Part shown: piece by piece, positions 35,390-46,757 of the stretch
Numbering within the stretch: position 1 is the stretch's first letter
How the letters are laid out: each line of letters starts with the position of its first letter
NCBI GenBank assembly: GCA_036785705.1
Contig: JAWUZG010000365.1
Span: forward strand, 124,001-188,000
Source of the DNA: Acanthornis magna
Lineage: Eukaryota > Chordata > Aves > Passeriformes > Acanthizidae
DNA: 64,000 bases
Direction: 5' to 3'
Notes under the pieces: generated by a model
What the model was told of the DNA's origin: nothing
The model's input: the letters and a program-made list of their open reading frames with translations, nothing else
Database searches by the model: none
Made by a program: the position numbers and the translations under genes

Positions 35390-35770
35390 CCATCACTGCC
35401 AGCTAACTGTAATGAAACTATTTGGAGCTTCTTTAAAATGCCTATCATTTACCATATGTTCATTTAATTTTTAAGAGACGGCTATATCGTGCAAGTCGCA
35501 ATTTTTCGCCTACCAATATATGCCATTAAAACAAATATTCATGTGGCATCACCTACCAGAGTCATTAAAAGGCTTGTAAACATAGCCCAGCAGTGCCTCT
35601 GGCACTCTTAAATGATGAACTTTAACTCTCTGTCTGCAAGTGCTAATCTCAGTATCAACAGAAAAATAAATTATTGGCATCAATTATCATAATTTATCAG
35701 TTTCATCAGCAAACTGGGATTTTTATAGTACCTCCAGCATGCACTTACCTTTATTAAAACTCATTCAGAA
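35390..35770. promoter_or_regulatory. Second conserved-looking block with clustered CpGs
   Basis: Four CpGs occur within 30 bases at 35479-35508 inside very AT-rich sequence (GAGACGG, ATCGTG, GTCGCA, TTCGCC). Such clusters usually decay by CpG mutation unless constrained. The sequence on both sides is dense in homeodomain-type cores (CCATTAAAAC, CAATTATCATAATT) and contains no repeat. It may be continuous with the block before it. Confidence 0.35.
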
Positions 35771-35913
35771 GTTACCCTTGACTCGTCCACACAAACACAA
35801 AACTACTTTAAATACATTGTAATTTTTGTTTATAGATTTCATGTAATTGTCATTATCAGAAAGGAAACCTTATTTTTTTAATTACAGAAATTTTACCATT
35901 TATTATCTTAAAT

Positions 35914-36570
35914 CACAGAATCATAGAATGGCTTGGTTGGAAGAGACCTTAAAGATCATTTAATTCCAACCACCTTGACATGAGCAGGGACACTTTCCAC
36001 TAGACCAGGTTGTTCAAACCCTCACTTAACCTGGGCTTTTACACTTTCAGGGATGGGACATACACACCTTTTCTGGGAAAACTGTTCCAATGCCTCACCA
36101 TCCTCCCAGTAGAGAATTTCTTTCTCATATCTAATCAAAATCTACTCTCTTTCAGTTTAAAGACATTTCCCCTTGGAAAAAGCCCTTCTTTGTATTTCTT
36201 AGGCTCCCTTTAGGTCTTGGAAGGCTGCAACAAGATCTCCCCAAGGCCACCTCTTCCCCAGGCTGAACAATCCCAATTCTCTTTGTCTTTCTTCACAGAA
36301 GTGCTCCATCCCTCTGATCATCTCTGTGGTGCTCTTTGGACTCACTCCAACAGGTCCAAGTCCTTGCTGTGCTCAGAACCCCAGAGCTGGATGCAGCACC
36401 CCAGCTGGGGTCTCACCAAAGGAGAGGGGCAGAATCCCCTCCCTCACCCCACTGGCCACTCTCTCTTTGATGCAGCTCAGGGTATTTTTGATTTTCTTGG
36501 CTGGCTCATATCCAGCCTCACATCCACCAGCACCCCCAAGTCCTTCTCCCCAGGGCTGCTCTCAGCCTGT
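35914..36570 (-). mobile_element. CR1 LINE, 5'-truncated (ORF2 C-terminal part and 3' UTR)
   Basis: The plus strand begins CACAGAATCATAGAATGG, the reverse complement of the CR1 3' terminus with its ATTCTATG repeats. It continues with TTGGAAGAGACCTTAAAGATC and the CAGGGACACTTTCCACTAGACC and TGTTCCAATGCCTCACCATCC segments of the 3' UTR. From about 36255 the antisense of the ORF2 C-terminal part appears, including a stretch that on the minus strand begins GEKDLGVLVDVRLDMSQ, a familiar CR1 peptide. The body stops near 36570 (5' truncation, the usual fate of CR1 copies). Moderate divergence, small indels and frame breaks show it is inactive. Reading frames at 36010-36606 are antisense by-products. 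Confidence 0.95.
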
Positions 36571-36824
36571 TCACATGAGGTACTGCAGAACTTGAGTCTG
36601 AAATAAAGGCTCTATTGCCTTCCCTTTTGTGGAAATTTCTCAGTGTAAAGGCCAATCAAACAGTTTGTGTGTGGGAAAAGTGAGAACTGATAGCTGATTA
36701 AGAGTTGTGTTGTTCAGAGTGTTCTACCCCGGCTTGTCCTTATGCAATCAGTATACAGGGGAACACACCCGAAGATCATATGGAATGAAAAGGTGCTGCC
36801 ATTCCACACCCACAACATTTGGGG
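36571..36824. other. Short unique spacer between two CR1 fragments
   Basis: Nothing recognised. It may include the decayed upstream end of the larger CR1 or the missing 3' end of the next fragment. Confidence 0.4.
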
Positions 36825-36892
36825 TGAGCCTCGCCCAACCTGACCTTGAACATGTCCAGGGCATCCACCAGCTCTCTGGACAACAATCTCTG
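36825..36892 (-). mobile_element. CR1 LINE 3' UTR scrap
   Basis: CCCAACCTGACCTTGAACAT then GTCCAGGGCATCCACCAGCT and CTCTGGACAACAAT matches the reverse complement of the CR1 3' UTR (CCAACCTGGCCTTGAACA, GGCATCCACA-CTTCTCTGGGCAACCTG). The neighbouring element at 35914-36570 already carries its own copy of this segment, so this is a separate insertion, lacking both ends. Confidence 0.6.
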
Positions 36893-38933
36893 TATTTGGT
36901 TAAACAATACAAAGAATACGTATTATTTTCCACAGCCTTAAAAGTGTGGGGTTTGCCTTCTTTTTTCCATATATGCCAGATTTCCTCCAGTCTAGGTGTA
37001 AGAGCTCACTTTGGGAGGACGTCGCTCCTGAAAAGAGTTAGGCTTTCTCAGAGTGCTCACACTTCAAAGGAGCAACCAAGAGCAACAGTTATCTGTTACT
37101 ACTCTCCCTGGCCAGAATTTTCCCATCCTCTGCAGACACTGCCAGGAAGCAAACTCTTGCTTCATTTTATTTTAGGCAACAAAACAATTCTTTCTAAGCT
37201 GTCAGGCTTTTCAAAATATGAGTTCTTGTTGATATTCAGTTTTTTGGGAATGCAGCCTTAGTGCAAAACCTGTGTGAAATCCAAGGACCTTTGAAAATCT
37301 GGTCCTTGTGTGTGCCAGTTTCAACTATATAACATGCTGTATATACATGCTGAACATTCAGCATGTAAAAATGCTGGGCATGCAATCTTCCAAAATGCTG
37401 GCAGTAACTGCCCAGGTGAGTCATTTACCGGAATAAACAAGGGATCTTACTCAAAGTAGGCAAGGAACTGCTCTGAATTTCCAGCAGTCTATTTTATACA
37501 ATGCCAGTGCAAATGTCTTTGCTTTTCATTTTGGTCATTATATCACTGAACAACTAAACAGATGGTATATGAACAGGATGCAAAACATTTAATAATGCCA
37601 GGAAAGGTACAGTAATACCAACTGTTCTGGCCTGCTGACCTTGGTATAGTTTAGAAAACATTGAAAGAAAGATGCATGCCATTTTATTCTCTTTTTTTCC
37701 CTCCTGCTTCCTGTTTTGGTCTAACCTCTACAAAAGAGAAGCTAGAACCTGGAAATTAGACTTAGCTGTTTACATGCAAGGAGAATTCAACACATTTTAC
37801 CTTGCCCATTTAGTACTAAAGATAGAAAAATAATGCAACCTGTAAAAGTGCTGCCTCTACAGCCTTATTATCCTTCCCAGGTCTATGGCCAAATATCTCT
37901 ATAGTACATTAATTATGACCAGAATTTGGCTACAGGTAATTATATAAGCTGAAGCTACCAAAAATTTAGCAAACTGCTCCTCCTCGGATGAACTATGGTG
38001 CTGGAATGGTAGGACAAGAGGGACACCTACCTCACCTTCCTTTAAAGCCCAAGAAGTGCAGCCTCTGAATAAGGATTGGTAAGATATCTGCTTTGTCGCC
38101 TTTCTTTCTGGACAAAGAGGAGAGGCCAGGAGCAGACAGTGTCCTTGAGTCAGGTTTTCAAGCCAAACACACATTGCAGATGGTGATATACAAAAATAGG
38201 GACGTTAGAAATACTCCTACAATGATATTAGGCTCTTGATTTTGTCTTTGTCCCAAAGACATGCATTTTTTTCTAACATCTTAACTTCTAGAAAGTAAAA
38301 CAAAGTAAAAGTCAGAAACGTCAAAGAGTTCATCAGCATTAACAGATCAAAAACCACTACAAAATTACAAAATAAGCCCCAACTAAAAACTAAATTAACC
38401 CAAGATTTGGGGGAAGTTATTTCAGTCTACATCTCTTATGCACATCTCATGACATTTTCATACTTTGGGTTAACTTTAGCATACACAGTTCACTCCTGCT
38501 TCCCTGCAAGGGTTGAACTACTTCCATTTTATATTGTCAGCTAGCTGCACAGACCCTAGCTTTGAAAACATAAAACCATAAATGTCTCATAAAAACAATG
38601 ATCTTAAAAATATTTGAGCATTTCAACTTTGTTGGGGGATCTTTGCATGAGAGCACACCACACCACAAAGGTGGATTTAGCAAAGTGGACTCAGTAAACA
38701 TAGGAAAAAACCTTGTAAGGCCACCTGGCCGTTACAAGACAATTTTTCCCCCATATTTGAGCTTTTTTAATAAGAATGAAAAAAGGTGCTTCTAACATCC
38801 CTCTTAGCTAAGGTTCTCCCTCACTGAGCCAATAAACCTTCTTAAGCTATCTGAATTACTTTTTAAATTAAGAGAGCAGCACACATTCCTGCAAATGAGA
38901 ACAATAAGAGGTTTTTGGCAATGATCCTGCTCA
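36893..38933. other. Unique non-coding sequence with one strong palindrome
   Basis: The 184-codon plus-strand frame at 36707-37261 runs across the CR1 scrap and is not recognisable. Apart from the palindrome at 37345-37366, nothing structured is visible. Confidence 0.5.
37345..37366. repeat. Near-perfect palindrome, 10-bp arms with a 2-base centre
   Basis: The arms ACATGCTGAA and TTCAGCATGT are exact reverse complements separated by CA. The same ATGCTG word recurs on either side (AACATGCTG at 37331, AAATGCTGGG at 37369, AAATGCTGGC at 37393). Five ATGCTG/CAGCAT words fall within about 70 bases. Confidence 0.9.
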
Positions 38934-39002
38934 CTAATTATAATATTTCACATTTATGCACTGCCTTTCATCTCTCAGGGTTCTAGAGTGCTTCACTAAA
39001 CA
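38934..39002 (-). repeat. L3/MIR-type repeat tail (ancient)
   Basis: Read on the minus strand the segment gives AAGCACTCTAGAACCCTGAG followed by AGATGAAAGGCAGTGCATAAATG and an AT-rich end. This resembles the widespread ancient 3' end AAAGCGCTTTGAGATC...GGATGAAAGGCGCTATATAAATGC followed by ATT repeats. The exact family name is uncertain; the resemblance covers about 65 bases. Confidence 0.5.
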
Positions 39003-40639
39003 GTGGACTCTGTCCACAACTGTTGCCTCCCAGTTATATCACACTTACTCACAGGACATGCGAAGTCTGACCGACTTCACAGCTGTTTGCCTCACACACA
39101 GAGACAAAAATGCCACTGTTGACACTACATTCAATTAATTTAATTAATATAGAAAGCATAGGAATAATACATTCAAGTCAAGGAAACTGGCCCGATCCAA
39201 TTGAATCTGGTTGAAAAAGGAAGATGCTACAACCAGGCAAACCTACAGTACCTTAAAAGCAATGGCAGCAGCGGAGGTACATCTCCTAAATTCCTCCTGA
39301 GAGCAGGGATGTTCCCAGTGTTTACAGTTACACATCAGAACCCCTGCCATGGGTGAAGACACTCACACTGGATTGTTTATTATGGCTGCATTTGACCATG
39401 AGGATGTTACTCAAAACCAAAGGCCACATGCCAGCATTCCTCATGGTTGTGGGTCCTCCCTCCAGAAGCTGATCACACAAAGTGAACCACTATGGCCACA
39501 CTGTCACTGAAGCATAAAAAACCAGCTCTCCCAACCAAGAAAACCGTGTACAGACTATGTCTGGGTGCCACCTGGTGACGAAACAGCACTAACAAGTCTG
39601 CTCAAATACATTAACTGAAGTAAAACCACTCCCAACAAAAACATCTCTAGCTGAGAAAGCCCCCACAGCATGGCCCTGTAGGCTTCACACAATCCCCTGC
39701 TGGTCTTCATTTCTGACCAACAAAAGCTGGGAAGATGGAGCAACTCCCACAGTCAAGGTCTTGGCAGAAAAACAGTGCCTGCCCTCCTGCACTCCCCCAC
39801 CACCAAAATCACAGCTGGGCTCAGCATGGGGCCATTTTCTCCCAGGCTTTTTTCTATTAAATATAAGGGATTGTTATTTTGTTTTGTGTTAACAACTGAA
39901 AAGTGGTTTTTTTACCCCTGCAAAGCACTGCCATCCCTTAGATCCGCAGACTTTGTGTGAGTGCAGAGCTGTGCAATCCATCAGGGAAATCTGTGATTTT
40001 GTCCATTGTGCTGGTTGAGTTGTGAGAAGGGCTGTAATGGGAGCTTTCATGGCCCCAGTAATTCATAGCAAGACACTGCACTAGTGCACATAATCACATG
40101 CTGAAGAGGAAAAGGCATTTTGGCAGCAAGGGAGGTGCAGGGATCTGCAGGAGGTGGCTCTGGCTCCAGCCACGGCTGCTCAGGTCACAGGTCCAGCAGC
40201 ACAAGCATAAGCTCCCCACACATCTCTTACAGAAACAACAGCAGTCTGAATCTCATCAGAGTCGCACTGGTTTTAACCCCACACAAACTTCAAAGTTTTC
40301 TTGATTTACACACATAAAAGATCAAAATAAGCCCCCCCACCATCTTCAGCTCATTGTAAACAAAAAAAATTCTTGCAAGTCTGACTGGCCCAAAAATCAA
40401 AGTCCCTGAGCCTTTGCGGGGAGGCAATAAATCTGAACCTTTCACAAAATTTTTTTTTCAAATAATTGCCAGTTGGGGTTGTGTTTCTCATTTAGAAACT
40501 TCCATATAATTACAATATTAAAAGAAACATGGTAAAAAGTGTGACAAGACAGAGCAATTTTAATTTCTGCAAGTATGAAACAATTACAGAAGAAGGACTC
40601 ACACTCTGCTGAGAGAAACCTCATATCCAGTGCTCAATG
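39003..40639. other. Unique non-coding sequence with a candidate CTCF site
   Basis: No gene seen. A GC-richer patch at 39230-39800 has short unrecognised frames on both strands and includes the motif at 39565-39578 listed separately. Another GC-richer patch at 40110-40260 holds two overlapping plus-strand frames of 65-68 codons, neither recognisable. Confidence 0.5.
39565..39578 (-). promoter_or_regulatory. Candidate CTCF binding motif
   Basis: The minus strand reads TCACCAGGTGGCAC, which fits the vertebrate CTCF core CCASYAGRKGGCRS at 13 of 14 positions. The core also contains an E-box (CAGGTG). Single motifs of this kind are only partly predictive of occupancy. Confidence 0.4.
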
Positions 40640-40765
40640 AGCTAACCAGGAGAGAATACAATTTGCATAATGTTCAATTAGCAGCATAAATATATGCTAA
40701 TCATACTCAGCTGCAAGCATCTTGCTTTATCTCATGTGCTTTGTACAACAAAGTAGTATAAAAAA
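40640..40765. promoter_or_regulatory. POU/homeodomain motif cluster
   Basis: A perfect reversed octamer ATTTGCAT at 40661-40668 is followed by CAATTAG near 40675-40681, an octamer-like ATGCTAAT at 40694-40701 and an E-box CAGCTG at 40708-40713, all within about 55 bases. The block has no repeat content and resembles a developmental enhancer core. Octamers alone are common in AT-rich DNA, so the cluster is the only argument. Confidence 0.3.
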
Positions 40766-43700
40766 TTAAAGAAAAGCTTGTGTTGCAAAACTTAAAGGCA
40801 AATCCAAACTTCCTCCAAGTTGAAGCTTGTTCTATAGCTTGGGATCTTTAGAAGATTTCAGGCAGAGCAGTCCCTGGAGTCTCTTTAACTTGCCCCACAC
40901 TGACCCACTACCAGCCTATCTCTGCAAAGACCTGCTGACTTACTGTTCTCAATACACCATTTTCATCTTGCAGACTTTCCATCTGCTTCACTAAGTTCCA
41001 GATCAAGCACAAGTGGTTTCAAAGTTGTTTAAAGCCTAAGTTGCCACCATCAGCAGTTAAGCACAACAAAGCATCTAACCTGACAGGTCCCACTGTAATA
41101 AAAAAATCAAAATAAGGGGGTTCTAAATTAATTTCTCTAAAAGGCAGGGTTACTCATGACTGCAACTTGGGTTATAGCAAGTCTGTGGGAACATAGAAAT
41201 GCATTAACTGGTGACCAGAACACATACATTCGGGTTAGTTTCTTCACAGGTGTTTCTAAAATACTTCTAAGTGCAGGTAAACAAGTATTTTACATTAATT
41301 TCTGGTATTTTGTTGAGGGGGAAAAAAGACACCTATAAATCTCCGCATTAGCAAACTCAGATCATTTGCAGATGCATATACCACTCCAGACACAGCAGGA
41401 AGAAGGCCAATCAAACATAAATAAAAGCAGAAGTTGAGATTCAGGCTTTAAACCAATAAAATATTACTTAAGTAAGGGACTTAGCAAAATCTAAGACACA
41501 ATTTTAAAGCCTGGTGATGATAGCAAGAGTGGTAGTGACTTTAAGGGAATGCTTTAGGGTTTTCTATGTCAAAATAAATGCAGACTCAATGCAAAATATT
41601 TGCAAATGAGAGAAGTGAGATCTTTGTATATTTTGTGCAGATATATATAAGCATGTAAGAAAGTTCAGACCTAAAAAGAAGCTTTTTTGGTATGGGCGCT
41701 GCATGTGTATGCATTTTCTGTTGATTCAAAATCAAAACAGATTAGGAAAATCAATACTCAATTCCTTTTCTAGATTTTTATCCACTGTAATACACAAAAG
41801 CAATTTAGGTGCTGGCTGCACTGGATCCTTACTTCAGCATTTATTAGATGAGTATATTTGTCATTCCTTCTGACAAATAATAGATAACAGGTGACAAATC
41901 AAGATTGTTTTATTTTTGGAGTATTTTTTTAAATGTAAGCAAAACAGAAAACTTTTTAAAAAAAATATATATTTAGTTTCTGATGCTAGGAGAGGCAAGA
42001 GTCAGAAAAAGCATCAGCCATTATTAACCATGACCAAAACCACTCATATTACAGGAGTCCACGGGCTTTCTAAAATGTTGCCACTAGAAAATGAGGAAGA
42101 AAGGCTGGTGTCATGATTAGCTGACTGTTCTACAACTTTGAATAATCACTGTGTGTTCAAGACCACCCTGTATGGAGACCATCATTCTCTCACAGTGATG
42201 TTGACTGGTTTGCAGACTAAAGCTATAGAAACAAGAAAGAAACAGATTTATGCTGGTCTACAGAAGAGACATGAAAATTTTAACCACAAATTACATCAAA
42301 ATATTCTGGTCCCCTCACAGGATGAGACAGTTTGGGTGCTGAATTTTGGCTGCAGTCAAGTGTACCATCTAATTTTAAAATTATAAAATTATATTCTAAT
42401 TATCTGACCACACTTTAAGTCAACTAAGAGTACTTTTTTCCTAACAAAGATTTTTAAAATTCTGTTCACCTTAATCTGTGTTACCCTTCTATCTTTTGAA
42501 CAGTGTCGACTACACTAATTGTCCACGTTATATCCAAAAAACCGAGCTTTTGCCTTTTGCCTGTATCAAGGACTCTAATTTTTCATCCATTTCCTTCATG
42601 TTCCGGTCCTCCTCCATTTTCAGTATGCAGTAGGATGTCTATGAAATTCATGTGTTACTATTTGTTTTTCAGAATCTCTTGAAATTGCAGCACAATGAAA
42701 AGAAAATTAGTCCCAGCTCCAGGAGAAGGAATCCCATTAAACAGTAAGGGCAAACACACAAATTGCCTGGTACTGAAAATAAATAGCAAGCTGAAACACA
42801 TGACTAGATGGACTGTAGCATCTGCCTAGTGTGTTTTCATACTCTGATTCAGATGAAAATAATCAATAAAAAGGAGGACTGTCCATCAAAATCAGTGAAA
42901 AGTTTAAACCAGAGGAAGTTATACAGGAGATGCTCTACAGTCACAAATTCAGGAGACAGGAAAACAAAAATAACAAGCAGAACTTTAAACAAAGCACATG
43001 AAAATTACAGCCACTAGTGAAAAAACAGGATGTTACAAAAAAGCTTAATGGATGGGGAACTGAATAAAAGCAATCTGAAAATAACTACAGATCTTTTAAA
43101 CATAAACTATCATAGACTGAGGAGATTTTGTATTATGAATAAGGTTAATGAAAGTAAGCTGACAGAGACAAAAGTTATGATTTCAACAACTTTCATTCAG
43201 TGAAGCAAAAAATGAACAATTTCAGGGACAGAAATCTATATACCCATTCCTGTCACACAAAATAGTACATTAGCAGAGCAGCTAATGTCCAAAACTTACT
43301 TATCACGTTCTTTTATTCCTAAATCACAGTCACACTCCCTCTGCTCTGTGTTAAACTGGATGACTGCAATTGCTGCCTCAGCACTTCTTCACTTCTCACT
43401 CGAATCCCAGAATATAAGGTATTGGACAAAAGACATGCCTGGTTTGGCAAAATTAGTCAGCTTCCCTCTCCACATCCATAACACGTAGATCATCTGCTCA
43501 AAACACAAGGGCTAAAATACCATAATTTCTAGGATATTTGTGGTACTTTAAAGACATCTGCGCTCTAGAAACTGAATTGAGACCTCTAAAGTACTTCATA
43601 CAAGTCCTCCAGCAGTTGTTAAATGGTAATGACTTTTACAGAGGGGGAAAGATTAGCTTTTGTCTTTTTAATACATTATCTAATTCTCAGCTGGAATAAA

Positions 43701-46429
43701 GCACTGAAAACAGCTAATTTCTGCAGAATTCCTTTCCTTTTCTCATGGTCAAAATCATCTGTACCTTTCAACACACTTCAAACACTAAATAAGAATTCAT
43801 CTAAGAAATTACTGAAAGTTTTTTCAAAATAGCCTAATGATAATCCAAATGTGTAATACTCATTATTATTAATGTAAAGTACATGTGTAAAGGAAGGGAG
43901 ACTGTACACCTTGAGACTAAGTATTGCACTGCTCCATGAAACTGAAAAGTTACTGCCATTCATACCAAGCAACTGAAGTACAAACATTTCTTTTACACCG
44001 TACCAAAACTATATCAAAGTGTGCTCCAGAGATGAGGGTTTTCTTGGTGGCACTACACCTGTTCATTTCATGAGGTTTTAATAGTTGGGATGATAGAAAC
44101 TGAGCTCTAAAAGGACCTCTTAGACATAACGGAGTTATTCCCTTAAGCTTCATGACCGAAATATATTCACAGACAATTTAAAGAAAAGATTACTCAAAAA
44201 TATAAATGTGTATATCTAATAATTTTTTTAAAATACACTTTCATTTCTCATACCTCAGAGGCTCCTTCTTACCTGTCTTCTGGGGAGGAAAAAGAAAGAA
44301 TTTACAACATGCAAAAGGACTGTAAGCCATCTTCATTAACATTGTTTGTGATTAGTACAACACTTAAACCCCACCTGATTAACTGATTAACTGGAGAAAA
44401 ACAAACAGATACTATGCTATGCAAGAGAAACTAGAAGAACTCTGGTAAGGGTTGAACAGTGAGGTCAAGATTGTTATGAACAGAAATACATTGCAAGTCC
44501 TGTTTCATAAATATTTGTGTATTTATGTTTATAAAACATCTTCACTGTTAGTTCTGATGAAAGCACTACAATGACTCGATGGGCAGGTTAATAATCAGTG
44601 TTCTTTCACCCTTATGTGGGCCTTTATAAAACTACATTTTCTTTTGTCAAAGCTGCAGCTGTACTGAAAGCTCGTTCCTTCTTGAACATTCATTTAATTT
44701 CTGAACATATAGATGGTATTATTGCGTAAACTTATTTAAGAGGTCAACTCCATTCCTCTGGAGCTGCATAAGCTTTAAAAATACCTATCACAACACAAAA
44801 TTTCCACTTCAAAACTTCTGAATTCCCAGGCAAAGCCATTTTTTTAAGCATTTACCTTTTCAAAAAATAAGAAAATAAACAAACAAACAAAACTGCTAGC
44901 ATTATAATAAATATCACCAAGCTCAAATTATAATTCTGGGCATGTGTTTTCTCTGCCTACTGGATTTCAGTCCTGAGAAGTCCCATTTCTCCCTGAGAAG
45001 TTCTTTCACCATGCAGCAGCTCAGACCTGTTTGTGGGGCTGTCCCCAGCCCCAGAACTCTCACCTTATAGCTTGTCTGCATGGTACTGAAAACACCGATC
45101 ACCTCGGGAACCCTCAGCTGTATTAGATATAATTACTCAAATGATGACAAATTGGGAAGGAAGTTTACCATGCACTGATTAATTAAAGAAACAAAACCAG
45201 AATACCTGTGGCTAAAACTCTTTGGGGACTTCTGCCTCCAGCTCTCCCCCAGCACTCAGTCCTCCCCTTACCCTCCCAGGCTGTGGAAATAGGCACTTTT
45301 CAGAATAACTAAGGATGCCCTGCCTATGTCACTCCTGGGACACCCCAGCTTTCCTACAAGCAGCCACAGCTGCACACATGAAAGGGTACAGACCATAAAC
45401 CCAAATCATCAAACCCAGATTAGTTTCTTCTGAAGAGATCATTATTTCTTTTAAGCTGAGGAAAATGTCCCGTCTCCAAATTCTCTTTCCCCTGCCAAAA
45501 AGAAGGCAGATCCCCCCTCCTATATCCAGGGGTTAAAAACAAAAAGCCTGCTCACAACCTGTGAAACTAACAAAAGACAAACTGAACACTATCACAGATA
45601 TCACCTTGTACTCAGTACCAACGGCAGTAATTGAACCTCATATTCTCTAAATTACGGTTTAATTATTTGTAGTATAAAAACTGGATGGGATGATGAACCC
45701 TTTTCCTCTTTTATATCTTTGCCTCATTCACATGCCCATGCCAAAAGCCATCACAACATGCAGCAAAAGAGTGTTATTTTCACCACTCCCAATGGCAAAG
45801 ATCCTCTGGAGCAAGTGTTCTTTGCATACATTTGGCCTTCTGAGTCTGAGGTCTTCTGGAAGGAAATCACTACACTTTAACACCCTGAACATGAATTTTC
45901 AATAGACATCCAAACAGATTGCTCTCTCACTCTTTGTCTGGAATAAAATATACTTAATTTTGGATTGTAAAAGTAAATAACATAAGTAAGTACATTCTGG
46001 GAGTTAAGTATAAATGACAAAAACATATGTTACACCAGTGTTTATACAGAAGCATAGATCACATTTCTTTATACACTCTGGTTATTGTCTTTCGAAGCAC
46101 TGATACAATCCCTTGAATATGAATGATGTTTCCTGTAAAATAAATACCACAAAATCATCCTACATAGCTGGCTGGAGTGTATTACTCTGAGGACAAATAT
46201 ATCTTTTGAACTCTACACAGACCACTGAGTATGGGGCTGAGAAGACCAGGGGTCTGCTTTCAGCCCTGATGCTGCCTAATGAGCAGCTACAGCAGCTTTT
46301 GATAGGGAAGTCTAACATTTCTGTGTCCCATTTCCACACATGCAGAATGGGAATAATGACTTTTTTTTTTTAACAAATAATCTTGTGAGCAACAGGTGAA
46401 AACACGGTAATACAAGCTTATTTTATCCA
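40766..46429. other. Unique non-coding sequence, nothing recognised
   Basis: AT-rich sequence with only short unrecognised frames. A short AAAC tetranucleotide run lies at about 44876-44892. The stretch 44990-45540 is GC-richer but shows no family resemblance. Confidence 0.5.
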
Positions 46430-46690
46430 ATGTGTCAAGCTTTCTCCGTGCAATCTCATTTGTATTATTCATGCATGAAGGATGCAAGAGAAAGATCCTT
46501 CAGCATCACAATGCTAAAATTGTTCTCCTTCGCTATTCCCTGCTGCTGCTGTAACATATTTTGCGGCCAGACTCCAGTACGGCTGGTGTTAAACAAACAG
46601 GAATGGTACCTACATCTGCTCAGAAAAGGGTTGCCTAGCAACTGCAATCAAAGGGTGTTTTATCCTCACCAATCTACTGTAAATTAATAG
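46430..46690. promoter_or_regulatory. Conserved-looking block carrying a canonical RFX X-box
   Basis: GTTGCCTAGCAAC at 46630-46642 fits the RFX X-box consensus GTNRCC-N(0-3)-RGYAAC exactly, with a one-base spacer and symmetric GTTGC/GCAAC arms. The preceding sequence contains a GCTGCTGCTG run, two CpGs (GCGGCC, TACGGC) and a forkhead-type TAAACAAACA near 46590. RFX factors act in ciliated cells, neurons and pancreatic endocrine cells. No promoter or gene start is evident beside it, so a distal element is the likelier reading. Reading frames over this stretch on both strands are not recognisable. Confidence 0.4.
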
Positions 46691-46739
46691 AATTCTCTCT
46701 ACCATATTCTAACACTTTTAGTGGCTATATAAATGGTTG

Positions 46740-46757
46740 TTTATTATTATTATTATT
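46740..46757. repeat. Short TTA microsatellite
   Basis: About five to six TTA units. It could be the ATT tail of a decayed ancient repeat, but no element body is recognised beside it. Confidence 0.8.

Noticed and set aside
36217..36606. 129-codon plus-strand frame
   Set aside because: It lies antisense within the CR1 at 35914-36570.
36707..37261. 184-codon plus-strand frame
   Set aside because: It runs antisense across a CR1 3' UTR scrap and continues into unrelated sequence. Not a gene.
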